Below, piece by piece: positions 20,634-29,170 of a DNA stretch of 64,000 nt. The notes under the pieces are model-generated. The model was not told where the DNA came from and did no database searches. It saw nothing but the letters and a program-made list of their open reading frames with translations. The stretch spans positions 226,489 to 290,488 of the forward strand of contig NZ_JAAIVB010000008.1 of assembly GCF_010974945.1 (NCBI RefSeq), given 5' to 3'. Within the stretch, counting starts at the first letter, position 1, and the number at the start of each line of letters is the position of its first letter. The DNA is from Noviherbaspirillum galbum (GTDB taxonomy: Bacteria; Pseudomonadota; Gammaproteobacteria; Burkholderiales; Burkholderiaceae_D). A program made the translations under genes and the position numbers.

Positions 20634-21623
20634 ATGAAACCAGACCTTTCCGTCGTCATCCCGGTCTACAACGAGGAAGCCGGCCTGCAGAAGCTGTTCG
20701 ACCGCCTTTATCCGGCGCTCGACAAGCTCGGCGTCCCCTACGAAATCGTGTTCGTCAACGACGGCAGCCGCGACCGTTCCCCGCTGATCCTCGCGGACCA
20801 GTTCCGCGCCCGGCCCGACGTCACCCGCGTGGTGCTCTTCAACGGCAACTACGGCCAGCACATGGCGATCGTCGCCGGCTTCAAGGCCACGCGCGGCGAG
20901 GTGGTCGTGACCCTCGACGCCGACCTGCAGAACCCGCCCGAGGAAATCGGCAACCTGCTGCTCAAGATGCGCGAGGGCTACGACTACGTGGGTTCGATCC
21001 GGCGCGAGCGCCAGGATTCCGCGTGGCGCACCATCGCCTCCAAGGCGATGAACCGCCTGCGCGAAAAGATCACCCGCATCAAGATGACCGACCAGGGCAA
21101 CATGCTGCGCGCCTACGGCCGCAACGTCATCGACCTGGTCAACCAGTGCAGCGAGGTCAACACCTTCATTCCCGCGCTCGCCTACACCTTCGCGCGGCGC
21201 CCGACCGAGATCGTGGTCGAGCACGAGGAACGCGCCGCCGGCGAATCCAAGTATTCGCTCTACAGCCTGATCCGCCTCAACTTCGACCTGGTGACCGGCT
21301 TTTCCCTCATGCCGCTGCAGATCTTTTCCATGATGGGCATCGGTCTTTCCTTCGTGTCGGCCGCGCTGTTCGTGGTGCTGCTGGCACGGCGCTTCCTGTT
21401 CGGCGCCGAGGTCGAGGGCGTGTTCACCCTGTTCGCCATCGCCTTCTTCCTGATGGGCGTGATCCTGTTCGGCATCGGCCTGGTCGGCGAATACGTGGGC
21501 CGCATCTACCAGCAGGTGCGCGGCCGTCCGCGCTTCGTGATCCAGACCATCCTCGAGCAGCAGCCCGGCCTCCCCGTGCAGGACGTGGTGCAGACGCTGC
21601 CCAAGCCCAGGGAAGAGGTCTGA
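20634..21623 (+). CDS. arnC: Undecaprenyl-phosphate 4-deoxy-4-formamido-L-arabinose transferase ArnC
   Basis: A 329-residue GT2 enzyme: PDLSVVIPVYNEEAGL, nucleotide-binding VTLDADLQNPPEEI, and two C-terminal helices (about residues 230-290) that anchor it to the inner membrane. It loads formyl-Ara4N onto undecaprenyl phosphate on the cytoplasmic face. The SIRRERQDS and ESKYSLYSLIRL segments are typical of the ArnC/DpmA group. The next gene starts 3 bp after its stop codon. Confidence 0.94.
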   Translation: MKPDLSVVIPVYNEEAGLQKLFDRLYPALDKLGVPYEIVFVNDGSRDRSPLILADQFRARPDVTRVVLFNGNYGQHMAIVAGFKATRGEVVVTLDADLQNPPEEIGNLLLKMREGYDYVGSIRRERQDSAWRTIASKAMNRLREKITRIKMTDQGNMLRAYGRNVIDLVNQCSEVNTFIPALAYTFARRPTEIVVEHEERAAGESKYSLYSLIRLNFDLVTGFSLMPLQIFSMMGIGLSFVSAALFVVLLARRFLFGAEVEGVFTLFAIAFFLMGVILFGIGLVGEYVGRIYQQVRGRPRFVIQTILEQQPGLPVQDVVQTLPKPREEV

Positions 21624-21626
21624 GTC

Positions 21627-22532
21627 ATGCGCGCCGTCGTATTCGCCTATCACAATGTCGGCGTCCGCTGCCTGAAGGTCCTGCTTGCGCGCGGTGTGCA
21701 GGTCGGACTCGTGGTCACGCACGAAGACAACCCCAATGAAACCATCTGGTTCGAGTCGGTCGCGGAACTCTGCCGCGAGCAGGGCATTCCCTTCATCACG
21801 CCGGACGACCCGGCATCGCAGGCGCTGAAGGACCGGGTCGCCGCGGCCAAGCCAGACATCATCTTCAGCTTCTACTACCGCCACATGCTGCCGGTCGAGG
21901 TGCTGGCAATCGCGCCGCTGGGCGCCTACAACATGCACGGCTCGCTCCTGCCGCGCTATCGCGGCCGGGTGCCGGTCAACTGGGCGGTGCTGCACGGCGA
22001 AACCGAGACCGGCGCGACGCTGCACGAGATGGCGGCCAAACCGGATGCCGGCGCCATCATCGCCCAGGCCGCCGTACCCATCTTGCCCGACGATACCGCC
22101 TTCGAGGTGTTCGGCAAGGTCACCGTCGCGGCCGAGCAGGCCCTGTGGACGGTGTTGCCGGCCATGATCGCGGGCAAGATTCCCCGGCTGCCCAACGACT
22201 TGTCGCAGGGCAGCTATTTCGGCGGCCGCAAGCCGGAAGACGGCCGCATCGACTGGTCGAAACCGGCGCAGGACATCTACAACCTGCACCGCGCCGTCGC
22301 CCCGCCCTATCCCGGCGCCTGGACCATCGCCAACGGCAAGACCTTCACCCTCGTGCAAGCCCGCCTTGCCCGCGAAAAAACGCCGGATTTGCCGCAAGGC
22401 TTGGCTGTGGTGGATAATTGCATGTTTGGCGTCTGCGGCGACGGTCGCGCGCTGCGGATCCTCGCACTGTCGGCGGATGGCCAAGCCGTCTCGCCGGGCG
22501 AGTTACAACAATTCCTGTCAACGGCCGCCTGA
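21627..22532 (+). CDS. arnA: UDP-Ara4N formyltransferase (stand-alone ArnA N-terminal domain)
   Basis: A 301-residue protein corresponding to the transformylase half of E. coli ArnA. It contains the catalytic NMHGSLLPRYRGR (Asn and His of the triad) and the aspartate in KPDAGAII, with an Fmt-like C-terminal domain (KTFTLVQARL). It formylates UDP-Ara4N with N10-formyltetrahydrofolate, which drives the pathway. In E. coli this is fused to the decarboxylase, but here that lies in the next gene after a 38-bp gap. GAGGTCTGAGTC upstream serves as ribosome binding site. Confidence 0.93.
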   Translation: MRAVVFAYHNVGVRCLKVLLARGVQVGLVVTHEDNPNETIWFESVAELCREQGIPFITPDDPASQALKDRVAAAKPDIIFSFYYRHMLPVEVLAIAPLGAYNMHGSLLPRYRGRVPVNWAVLHGETETGATLHEMAAKPDAGAIIAQAAVPILPDDTAFEVFGKVTVAAEQALWTVLPAMIAGKIPRLPNDLSQGSYFGGRKPEDGRIDWSKPAQDIYNLHRAVAPPYPGAWTIANGKTFTLVQARLAREKTPDLPQGLAVVDNCMFGVCGDGRALRILALSADGQAVSPGELQQFLSTAA

Positions 22533-22570
22533 ACCGCGTCGGCCGCCCGGCAGCCAACCAAAGAATTCCT

Positions 22571-23626
22571 ATGAAAAAAGTCCTCATCCTGGGTGTCAAC
22601 GGCTTCATCGGCCATCATCTTTCCAAGCGCATTCTCGAAACCACCGACTGGCACGTGTTCGGCATGGACATGATGACCGACCGCATCACCGACCTGCTCG
22701 AGAACGATGCCTACAAGAGCCGCATGCACTTCTTCGAGGGCGACATCACCATCAACAAGGAATGGGTGGAATACCACGTCAAAAAATGCGACGTGATCCT
22801 CCCGCTGGTGGCGATCGCCACGCCGTCCACCTATGTCAAGCAGCCGCTGCGCGTGTTCGAACTCGATTTCGAGGCCAACCTGCCCATCGTGCGCTCCGCC
22901 GCCAAGTACGGCAAGCACCTGGTCTTCCCATCGACGTCCGAGGTCTATGGCATGTGCCATGACGAAGAATTCGATCCCGAGGAATCCGAGCTGATCTGCG
23001 GCCCCATCAACAAGCCGCGCTGGATCTACTCCTGCGCCAAGCAGCTCATGGATCGCGTGATCTGGGGCTACGGCATGGAAGACAACCTGAACTTCACCCT
23101 GTTCCGCCCCTTCAACTGGATCGGCGCCGGCCTCGACAACATCCATACGCCGAAGGAAGGCAGCTCGCGGGTCGTCACCCAGTTCTTCGGCCACATCGTC
23201 CGCGGTGAAAACATCTCGCTGGTCGACGGCGGCCAGCAGAAGCGCGCCTTCACCTACATCGACGACGGCATCGATGCCCTCATGCGCATCATCGCCAACG
23301 AAGGCGGCATCGCCAGCGGCAAGATCTACAACATCGGCAACCCGACCAACAACTACTCCATCCGCGACCTCGCCGGCATGATGCTCAAGCTGGCCGCCGA
23401 ATATCCGGAGTACGCCGAACAGGCCAAGAAGGTGCAGCTGGTCGAAACCACCTCCGCCGCCTACTACGGCAAGGGTTACCAGGACGTGCAGAACCGCGTC
23501 CCCAAGATCACCAACACCTGCGACGAACTCGACTGGAAGCCCACCACGACCATGCAGGACACGCTGCGCAACATCTTCGACGCCTACCGCAGCCAGGTGG
23601 CCGAGGCGCGCGCCCTGATGGACTGA
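22571..23626 (+). CDS. UDP-glucuronic acid oxidative decarboxylase (stand-alone ArnA C-terminal domain)
   Basis: A 351-residue extended SDR equal to the C-terminal half of ArnA, converting UDP-glucuronate to UDP-4-keto-pentose with NAD+. Rossmann motif GVNGFIGHHLSKR, the Ser-Glu pair in FPSTSEVYGMC, Tyr/Lys in YSCAKQLMD, and the general acid arginine in QNRVPKI are all present, so the domain should be active. ATG 22571 is chosen because the Rossmann strand begins three residues later; the open frame extends 51 residues further upstream through the end of the formyltransferase gene in another frame. It ends 7 bp before arnD. Confidence 0.94.
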   Translation: MKKVLILGVNGFIGHHLSKRILETTDWHVFGMDMMTDRITDLLENDAYKSRMHFFEGDITINKEWVEYHVKKCDVILPLVAIATPSTYVKQPLRVFELDFEANLPIVRSAAKYGKHLVFPSTSEVYGMCHDEEFDPEESELICGPINKPRWIYSCAKQLMDRVIWGYGMEDNLNFTLFRPFNWIGAGLDNIHTPKEGSSRVVTQFFGHIVRGENISLVDGGQQKRAFTYIDDGIDALMRIIANEGGIASGKIYNIGNPTNNYSIRDLAGMMLKLAAEYPEYAEQAKKVQLVETTSAAYYGKGYQDVQNRVPKITNTCDELDWKPTTTMQDTLRNIFDAYRSQVAEARALMD

Positions 23627-23633
23627 CGCGCCG

Positions 23634-24581
23634 ATGCCGCTGCTCACCCTCAAGATCGACGTCGATACCTATCGCGGCACCCGGGAAGGCGCACTGAACC
23701 TGGTGCGCCTGCTGCAGCGGCACCAGGCCAACGCCACCTTCCTCTATTCGCTCGGCCCCGACCACACCGGCTGGGCCTTGCGCCGGGCCTTCCGCCCCGG
23801 GTTCTTCCAGAAGGTATCGCGCACGTCGGTGGTGGAGCACTACGGCCTCAAGACCCTGATGTATGGCGTGCTGCTGCCGGCGCCCGACATCGGCAAGACC
23901 TGCGCCGACGAGATGCGACAGGCCCAGCGCGCCGGCTTCGAATGCGGCATCCACACCTGGGACCATGTCGTCTGGCAAGACAACGTCCGGCAGCGCGACG
24001 CCGACTGGACGGCGCGCCAGATGCAGCAATCCCATGATCGCTTCCAGGCCATCTTCGGCAGCGCGCCGCGCACCCACGGCGCGGCGGGCTGGCAGATGAA
24101 CGAGCATGCCTTTGCCCGGCTCGACGCCTTCGGCATGGAGTACGCGTCGGACGGCCGCTGCCTGCTCAACGACGACGGCAGCCTGGCCGACCCCGGCGCC
24201 GGTCCGTATCGCCTGCAGGCGCTGGGCAAGACGCTGTCCTGCATCCAGCTGCCGACCACCCTGCCCACGCTGGATGAACTGCTTGGCCGCACCATAAATG
24301 GGCGTGTCATCGATGCGTCAAACATCGCCGCTACCATCCTCAAGCTGACCGAGCGGCAGCGTGACCATGTATTTACCCTGCATGCGGAACTTGAAGGACA
24401 GAAACTCGCCCCCATCTTCGAACAACTGCTCGACGGCTGGCGCCAACAAGGTTATCGTTTTGCTTCGATGGCGGATTATCATGCGGAAGTGAAGCATGGC
24501 GACCTGCCTATCCTGCCAGTCCGCTGGGGCAGCCTGCCCGGTCGATCCGGCGAGCTCATCGTCCGGCCCGGCCGCGCATGA
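23634..24581 (+). CDS. arnD: 4-deoxy-4-formamido-L-arabinose-phosphoundecaprenol deformylase ArnD
   Basis: A 315-residue polysaccharide-deacetylase-fold enzyme that removes the formyl group before the lipid carrier is flipped. The metal-binding pattern shows as LKIDVDTYRGTREG with the catalytic aspartate, and CGIHTWDHVVWQD with the histidines. THGAAGWQMN is a further family segment. It is the last gene of the Ara4N run, and no clear terminator follows before bcp (93 bp away). Confidence 0.94.
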   Translation: MPLLTLKIDVDTYRGTREGALNLVRLLQRHQANATFLYSLGPDHTGWALRRAFRPGFFQKVSRTSVVEHYGLKTLMYGVLLPAPDIGKTCADEMRQAQRAGFECGIHTWDHVVWQDNVRQRDADWTARQMQQSHDRFQAIFGSAPRTHGAAGWQMNEHAFARLDAFGMEYASDGRCLLNDDGSLADPGAGPYRLQALGKTLSCIQLPTTLPTLDELLGRTINGRVIDASNIAATILKLTERQRDHVFTLHAELEGQKLAPIFEQLLDGWRQQGYRFASMADYHAEVKHGDLPILPVRWGSLPGRSGELIVRPGRA

Positions 24582-24674
24582 CGCAGTAAAAAATAAAAAC
24601 GTTCGGCGGAGATGAAGCTCTCCGCCTCCCCCCGACCCGCCATGAGCGGCGCCAACCTTGGACAGGAGACCAAC

Positions 24675-25154
24675 GTGGCTGATGACACCCCATCCGCACT
24701 CAACCTGACGGTACCCGATTTTTCCGCTGAAATGACCAGCGGCAAGACCTTCCGCCTCGCCGACTACCGCGGCAAGACCTTGGTACTGTACTTCTACCCG
24801 AAAGACAATACGCCGGGCTGCACCACGGAAGGCATGCAGTTCCGCGACCTCTACCCCGACTTCCAGCGCGCGAACACCGAGATCTTCGGCATCAGCCGCG
24901 ACAGCATCCGTTCGCACGAGGGGTTCAAGGCCAAGCTCGCCATGCCCTTCGAGCTCATTTCGGATCCGGATGAAACGGTGTGCAATTTGTTCAATGTCAT
25001 GCGGATGAAGAGCATGTATGGCAAACAGGTGCGCGGCGTCGAACGCAGCACATTTGTGATTGACGGCAACGGGAAATTGGTGAAAGAATGGCGTGGAGTC
25101 AAAGTGCCCGGGCACATTGACGAAGTGTTGGAGTTCGTACAGTCGTTGGCCTAG
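24675..25154 (+). CDS. bcp: Peroxiredoxin, Bcp/PrxQ family, apparently without the usual resolving cysteine
   Basis: A 159-residue thioredoxin-fold thiol peroxidase. The start is GTG 24675, which has AGGAGA six bases upstream; ATGs further up lack such a site. The peroxidatic cysteine is C49 in YPKDNTPGCTTEG. Most Bcp proteins have a second cysteine five residues later (CTxxxC), and here that position is not Cys (CTTEGM). The remaining Cys lies in DETVCNLFN. It would detoxify hydroperoxides as a one-Cys enzyme or with an atypical partner. Confidence 0.93.
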   Translation: MADDTPSALNLTVPDFSAEMTSGKTFRLADYRGKTLVLYFYPKDNTPGCTTEGMQFRDLYPDFQRANTEIFGISRDSIRSHEGFKAKLAMPFELISDPDETVCNLFNVMRMKSMYGKQVRGVERSTFVIDGNGKLVKEWRGVKVPGHIDEVLEFVQSLA

Positions 25155-25210
25155 CGAGCGAAGCGAGAAAATCGCAGAAACCATTGAATCTAAAAGTTTT
25201 TCAAGCAGAG

Positions 25211-25259
25211 AAGCCGTTTGTGGATGAGGTCTTTGACCTCCCCCTCAAACGGCTTTTTT
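25211..25259 (+). terminator. Terminator downstream of bcp
   Basis: A 10-bp stem AAGCCGTTTG/CAAACGGCTT (25211-25220, 25246-25255) encloses a second small stem GAGGTC-TTT-GACCTC (25226-25240), and is followed by TTTT. It ends the bcp (and possibly arn) transcript. Confidence 0.85.
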
Positions 25260-25369
25260 GCTTTGAAGCCGGACAAGCCATTGCTCGAACGCATAGGCAT
25301 GTCCATCCGCCTGCAACCGTTTGGCGCTGCACGAATCTTAGTAATGTTCCCTAACCTTTTGAGGTCCTG

Positions 25370-27043
25370 ATGCCACTGCCCAAATTACCGGCCACACCCG
25401 CAACAATCCTCTCCCCCGACGATTATCCCAAGGCAGAGAAAGGCAAATCGGTAAAACCAGTGATGACCCTGGTCGAGACTTCCCCGCAGCAACCCGCAGA
25501 AGAGACCGCGCCCAAGGCCCGCGCCAAGACGGCCGAAAAATCCCCCGCATCCCCTACCGCCGCGAAACGCTCGTCCAAGCCCAAGGCGGTCGACAGTTCC
25601 ATCAAGTCCTCGGTCAGCCGCGTTGCCGACCGCATGGGCGTGACCAAGATCTTCGTGCTCGACACGAACGTGCTGATGCACGACCCGACCTCGCTGTTCC
25701 GGTTCGAGGAGCATGACGTCTATCTTCCGATGATCACGCTCGAAGAGCTGGACAACCACAAGAAAGGCATGTCCGAAGTCGCCCGCAACGCGCGCCAGGT
25801 ATCGCGTTCGCTGGATGCGCTCGTGGCAGGCGTGGATGAAAGCGCGATCGAGGACGGCATCCTGCTCAACAAGCTGGGCAACAAGGACGCCAAGGGACGC
25901 CTGCTCTTCCAGACCAAGCTTCAATCCGTGGCGCTGCCCGAAGGCCTCCCCAGCGGCAAGGCGGACAACCAGATCCTCGGCGTGGTGCGCGCCCTCGAGC
26001 AGCAGCATCCCGACCGCCCCGTGGTGCTGGTGTCGAAAGACATCAACATGCGCATCAAGGCGCGCGCCATGGGCTTGCCGGCGGAAGAATACTTCAACGA
26101 CCACGTCCTCGAAGATACCGACCTGCTTTATTCCGGCATCATGCAACTGCCGGACGACTTCTGGAACAAGCATGCCAAGGGCATGGAGTCCTGGCAGGAA
26201 AACAAGCACGGCACCGGCTACACCTTTTATCGCCTGACGGGCCCGACGGTGCCCTCCTTCCTCGTCAACCAGTTCGTCTTCCTCGAACCGAAGAATGGCG
26301 AAGCGCCCTTCTACGGACAGGTCAAGCAGATCAACGGCAAGACCGCCGTCATCCAGACGCTGCGCGACTACAGCCACGGCAAGAATGGCGTCTGGGGCGT
26401 CACCGCGCGCAACCGCGAGCAGAACTTCGCGCTGAACCTGCTGATGAATCCGGAATGCGATTTCGTCACACTGCTCGGCCAGGCCGGCACCGGCAAGACG
26501 CTGCTGGCCCTCGCGGCGGGCCTCGCCCAGGTCCTGGAAACCAAGCTGTACAACGAGATCATCGTCACCCGCGTCACGGTGCCGGTCGGCGAGGACATCG
26601 GCTTCCTGCCGGGTACCGAGGAAGAAAAGATGTCGCCGTGGATGGGCGCCTTCGACGACAACCTGGAAGTGCTCAACAAGTCCGACAACGATGCCGGCGA
26701 CTGGGGACGCGCCGCTACGCAGGACCTGATCCGCTCGCGCATCAAGATCAAGTCCATGAACTTCATGCGCGGCCGCACCTTCGTCAACAAGTACCTCATC
26801 ATCGACGAAGCGCAGAACCTCACGCCCAAGCAGATGAAAACGCTGGTGACGCGGGCGGGGCCCGGCACCAAGATCGTCTGCCTCGGCAACATCGCGCAGA
26901 TCGACACGCCTTACCTGACCGAAGGGTCGAGCGGCCTGACCTATGTGGTCGACCGGTTCAAGGGATGGTCGCACAGCGGGCATGTCACGCTGGCGCGCGG
27001 CGAGCGTTCACGCCTCGCGGATCATGCGAGTGATGTGTTGTGA
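25370..27043 (+). CDS. PhoH-family protein with N-terminal PIN domain (PhoH2/YlaK type)
   Basis: A 557-residue cytoplasmic protein. A low-complexity basic leader (about 1-85, rich in Lys/Pro/Ala) precedes a PIN nuclease domain beginning IFVLDTNVLMHDP (D98). A PhoH ATPase domain follows with Walker A GQAGTGKT and Walker B YLIIDEAQNLTPKQMKTL. In mycobacteria PIN-PhoH proteins unwind and cleave RNA; the role here is inferred to be the same kind of RNA processing. TGAGGTCC precedes the ATG. It faces the Pit/DUF47 genes across a repeat locus, but a functional link to phosphate is not shown. Confidence 0.93.
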   Translation: MPLPKLPATPATILSPDDYPKAEKGKSVKPVMTLVETSPQQPAEETAPKARAKTAEKSPASPTAAKRSSKPKAVDSSIKSSVSRVADRMGVTKIFVLDTNVLMHDPTSLFRFEEHDVYLPMITLEELDNHKKGMSEVARNARQVSRSLDALVAGVDESAIEDGILLNKLGNKDAKGRLLFQTKLQSVALPEGLPSGKADNQILGVVRALEQQHPDRPVVLVSKDINMRIKARAMGLPAEEYFNDHVLEDTDLLYSGIMQLPDDFWNKHAKGMESWQENKHGTGYTFYRLTGPTVPSFLVNQFVFLEPKNGEAPFYGQVKQINGKTAVIQTLRDYSHGKNGVWGVTARNREQNFALNLLMNPECDFVTLLGQAGTGKTLLALAAGLAQVLETKLYNEIIVTRVTVPVGEDIGFLPGTEEEKMSPWMGAFDDNLEVLNKSDNDAGDWGRAATQDLIRSRIKIKSMNFMRGRTFVNKYLIIDEAQNLTPKQMKTLVTRAGPGTKIVCLGNIAQIDTPYLTEGSSGLTYVVDRFKGWSHSGHVTLARGERSRLADHASDVL

Positions 27044-27073
27044 TTTGAGGTGATTTGCACTTGATGTGCAGGG

Positions 27074-27110
27074 TGGCATTCCCGTTTAGGCGGGGGTGCC
27101 ATTTTTTTTT
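27074..27110 (+). terminator. Rho-independent terminator of phoH
   Basis: Stem TGGCATTCCCG (27074-27084) pairs with CGGGGGTGCCA (27091-27101) with two G-T pairs, and is followed by nine T. The stem sequence resembles the dispersed CATTCCCG element, suggesting the element was recruited as a terminator. Confidence 0.85.
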
Positions 27111-27129
27111 GATGTTGCTGGGTGCCGGC

Positions 27130-27206
27130 GTCATTGGCGGCTACTGCTGTCACTGCCTCTAGCCTTGTCATTCTCGGCTACCGCTGGCATTCGTGGCTAC
27201 CGCTGG
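27130..27206. repeat. Left array of degenerate 19-bp direct repeats
   Basis: Units begin at 27130, 27149, 27167, 27186 and 27205, with spacing 18-19 bp. The best pair is GTCATTCTCGGCTACCGCT (27167-27185) and GGCATTCGTGGCTACCGCT (27186-27204), with a clear third copy at 27130-27148. The unit at 27205 runs into the long palindrome. Confidence 0.75.
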
Positions 27207-27282
27207 CATTCCCGCGAAGGCGGGAATCCCATTTCGGCCGTCCGGAGATACGCGAAATGGGATGCCCGCCTTCGCGGGGATG
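27207..27282. repeat. 76-bp long palindrome, REP-like element
   Basis: Two 30-bp arms (27207-27236 and 27253-27282) are near-perfect reverse complements around a 16-bp centre. Each arm also contains its own small hairpin, ATTCCCGC-GAAG-GCGGGAAT and its counterpart ATGCCCGC-CTTC-GCGGGGAT. It is a BIME-like paired arrangement of a dispersed palindrome seen singly at 62590-62609. Confidence 0.85.
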
Positions 27283-27398
27283 ACAGAGGCATGCGCAAAT
27301 GACAGAGGTATGCAGTGGATGACAAAGGCATGCGGAGCTGACAACGGCATGCGGTGGCTGGCAGCGTCATGCACTGGACGACAAAGCTCCAGGCGGCG
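27281..27398. repeat. Right array of degenerate 19-20-bp direct repeats
   Basis: Units begin at 27281, 27300, 27320, 27339, 27359 and 27379. The core pattern is TGACARAGGYATGCGSNG; the first four units are clear and the last two decayed. They start with TGAC, the complement of the GTCA starting the left array, so the two arrays point in opposite directions around the palindrome. Confidence 0.75.
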
Positions 27399-27418
27399 AT
27401 GTCAGCCCCAGCTTGGGA

Positions 27419-28426
27419 TCAAAGAATCTTGGTCCCGATCCACCAGGCAATCGCCGCAACGAAAGCCGATGCCGGAATCGTCAACACCCAGGCCCAGACA
27501 ATATTTCCCGCCACACCCCACCGGACCGCGGACATCTTCCGCGAGGATCCCACGCCGACAATGGCGCCGGTAATGGTATGCGTCGTCGACACCGGCACGC
27601 CCAGCGCAGTGGCCAGGAACAAGGTGATTGCGCCACCGGTTTCGGCGCAGAAACCGCCAACCGGCTTGAGCTTGGTAATCTTCTGCCCCATGGTCTTCAC
27701 GATGCGCCAGCCGCCGAACAGCGTGCCGAGGCCGATCGCCGCGTAGCAGCTAAGGATGACCCACACGGGCAGGTGGTCCTTGTCGGAGCTGTAGCCGGCC
27801 GCGATCAGGAGCATCCAGATGATGCCCATGGTCTTCTGCGCATCGTTGCCGCCATGACCCAGGCTGTACATGGAGGCCGAAATCAACTGGGCGCGGCGGA
27901 ACCACTTGTCCACGCGGCGCGGCGTCGATTTCACGAACAGCCAGGACACGATCACCATCATGATGGAGCCGAACACGAAGCCGAGCAGCGGCGACAGCAC
28001 GATGAAGGCAATGGTCTTGATCAGGCCGGCGGAAATCAGGGATCCCGTTCCCGCCTTGGCGACCGCGGCGCCGACCAGGCCGCCGATGAGGGCGTGCGAA
28101 GACGAAGACGGAATGCCGTAGTACCAGGTGACGATGTTCCAGAAGATCGCGCCGACCAGGGCGCCGAACACCACGTAGTGGTCGACGATGCTCGGTTCGA
28201 CGGTGCCCTTCCCCACCGTGGCGGCGACCTTCAATTGGAAGAAGAAGACGGCGATGACGTTGAACACGGCCGCCATGGCGACGGCGTGCTGGGGCTTGAG
28301 CACGCCGGTCGATACGACGGTCGCGATCGCGTTTGCCGCGTCGTGGAAGCCGTTCATGAAGTCGAACAGCAAGGCCAGCGCGATCAGGAAACCGAGCGTG
28401 TAGATACTGATTTCAAGGGTGTGCAT
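27419..28426 (-). CDS. Inorganic phosphate transporter, PiT family
   Basis: A 335-residue integral membrane symporter. The two inverted PiT repeats are seen as FDFMNGFHDAANAIATVVSTGVLKP (start FDFMNGFHDAANA) and SMYSLGHGGNDAQKTMG, with PSSSSHALIGGLVGA and PVSTTHTITGAIVGVG as the paired re-entrant segments. It is a low-affinity, proton- or cation-driven phosphate carrier. It follows the DUF47 gene by 39 bp on the same strand, a very common pairing, so the two probably form one unit. Confidence 0.95.
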   Translation of the reverse strand: MHTLEISIYTLGFLIALALLFDFMNGFHDAANAIATVVSTGVLKPQHAVAMAAVFNVIAVFFFQLKVAATVGKGTVEPSIVDHYVVFGALVGAIFWNIVTWYYGIPSSSSHALIGGLVGAAVAKAGTGSLISAGLIKTIAFIVLSPLLGFVFGSIMMVIVSWLFVKSTPRRVDKWFRRAQLISASMYSLGHGGNDAQKTMGIIWMLLIAAGYSSDKDHLPVWVILSCYAAIGLGTLFGGWRIVKTMGQKITKLKPVGGFCAETGGAITLFLATALGVPVSTTHTITGAIVGVGSSRKMSAVRWGVAGNIVWAWVLTIPASAFVAAIAWWIGTKIL

Positions 28427-28465
28427 AATTTTTATTGGTCCCGTTGGAATTGCACGGCATTGTCG

Positions 28466-29092
28466 TCAGGCATTCTCGACAATGATGCCCTCGATGATGT
28501 TGGCCACGTCCTCGCAGCGGTCGGTCACGGTTTCCAGGATTTCATAGATGGCCTTCAGCTTGATCAGCGTGCGCACGTCGGGTTCGTCGCGGAACAGCTT
28601 GGACATCGCGGCGCGCATCACGTGGTCGGCGTCGGATTCGAGGCGGTCGATTTCCTCGCACAGCGCCAGGATCTGCGTGGAGTTATCCATGTTGTGCAGC
28701 AACTCGACGGCCTGCTTGACCTTTTCGGTGCAGGCCAGGCAGAGCTCGGCCAGCCGCTTGGCTTCCGGCGTGGTGGCCTTGATGTCGTACAGGGAAATCG
28801 TCTGGGCCGCGTCTTCGAGCAGGTCGAGGATGTCATCCTGGCGCGTGATCAGTTTGTGGATGTCGTCGCGGTCGAGCGGCGTGATGAAGGTCTTGTGCAG
28901 GAGGTCGAGCGCGGCGTAGGTCACCTTGTCGGCCTGCTTCTCGATGCCTTCGATCGCATGGACGCGATTCTCGAGGTCATCGAAGTTGGTCATCAGCGCC
29001 ACCATCTCCTTGGCGCCCTTGATGCACAGTTCGGCGTGCTGGTTGAAAAGCTCGAAGAATTTGCCCTCGCTGGGCATCAAACGTCCAAACAT
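28466..29092 (-). CDS. DUF47 (PhoU-like) protein, Pit accessory
   Basis: A 208-residue all-helical protein of the DUF47/TIGR00153 family, distantly related to PhoU: MFGRLMPSEGKFFELFNQHA at the N terminus, then FITPLDRDDIHKLITRQDDILDLLEDAA. Family members sit next to PiT transporters and are thought to modulate their activity; biochemical function is not well defined. The ATG is 78 bp after the dnaB stop codon, on the same strand. Confidence 0.93.
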   Translation of the reverse strand: MFGRLMPSEGKFFELFNQHAELCIKGAKEMVALMTNFDDLENRVHAIEGIEKQADKVTYAALDLLHKTFITPLDRDDIHKLITRQDDILDLLEDAAQTISLYDIKATTPEAKRLAELCLACTEKVKQAVELLHNMDNSTQILALCEEIDRLESDADHVMRAAMSKLFRDEPDVRTLIKLKAIYEILETVTDRCEDVANIIEGIIVENA

Positions 29093-29170
29093 GATTGACT
29101 CTCTACGTATCGTTGATCCTGAGGTGCGAGACGGTCATTGCCGCCACGCTCATATTGGGTGCTGCAAGAC

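Larger units (their letters stand above)
27044..27418. other. Gene-free 375-bp spacer holding a terminator and a two-armed repeat locus
   Basis: No credible protein frame or RNA gene was found between the convergent phoH and pit genes. The stretch holds the phoH terminator, a run of 19-bp direct repeats, a 76-bp long palindrome, and a run of 19-20-bp repeats whose units start with TGAC, described separately. The short frames across it have no codon signature. Confidence 0.8.

Noticed and set aside
19392..22484. A 1030-codon minus-strand frame across the arn genes
   Set aside because: It is the complement of arnB, arnC and the formyltransferase gene, with His/Asp/Gly-rich composition typical of antisense reading. 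No start context or motifs.
27281..27398. Regular 19-20-bp repeats considered as a CRISPR array
   Set aside because: There are no unique spacers between repeats, units are degenerate and too short, and no cas genes are present.
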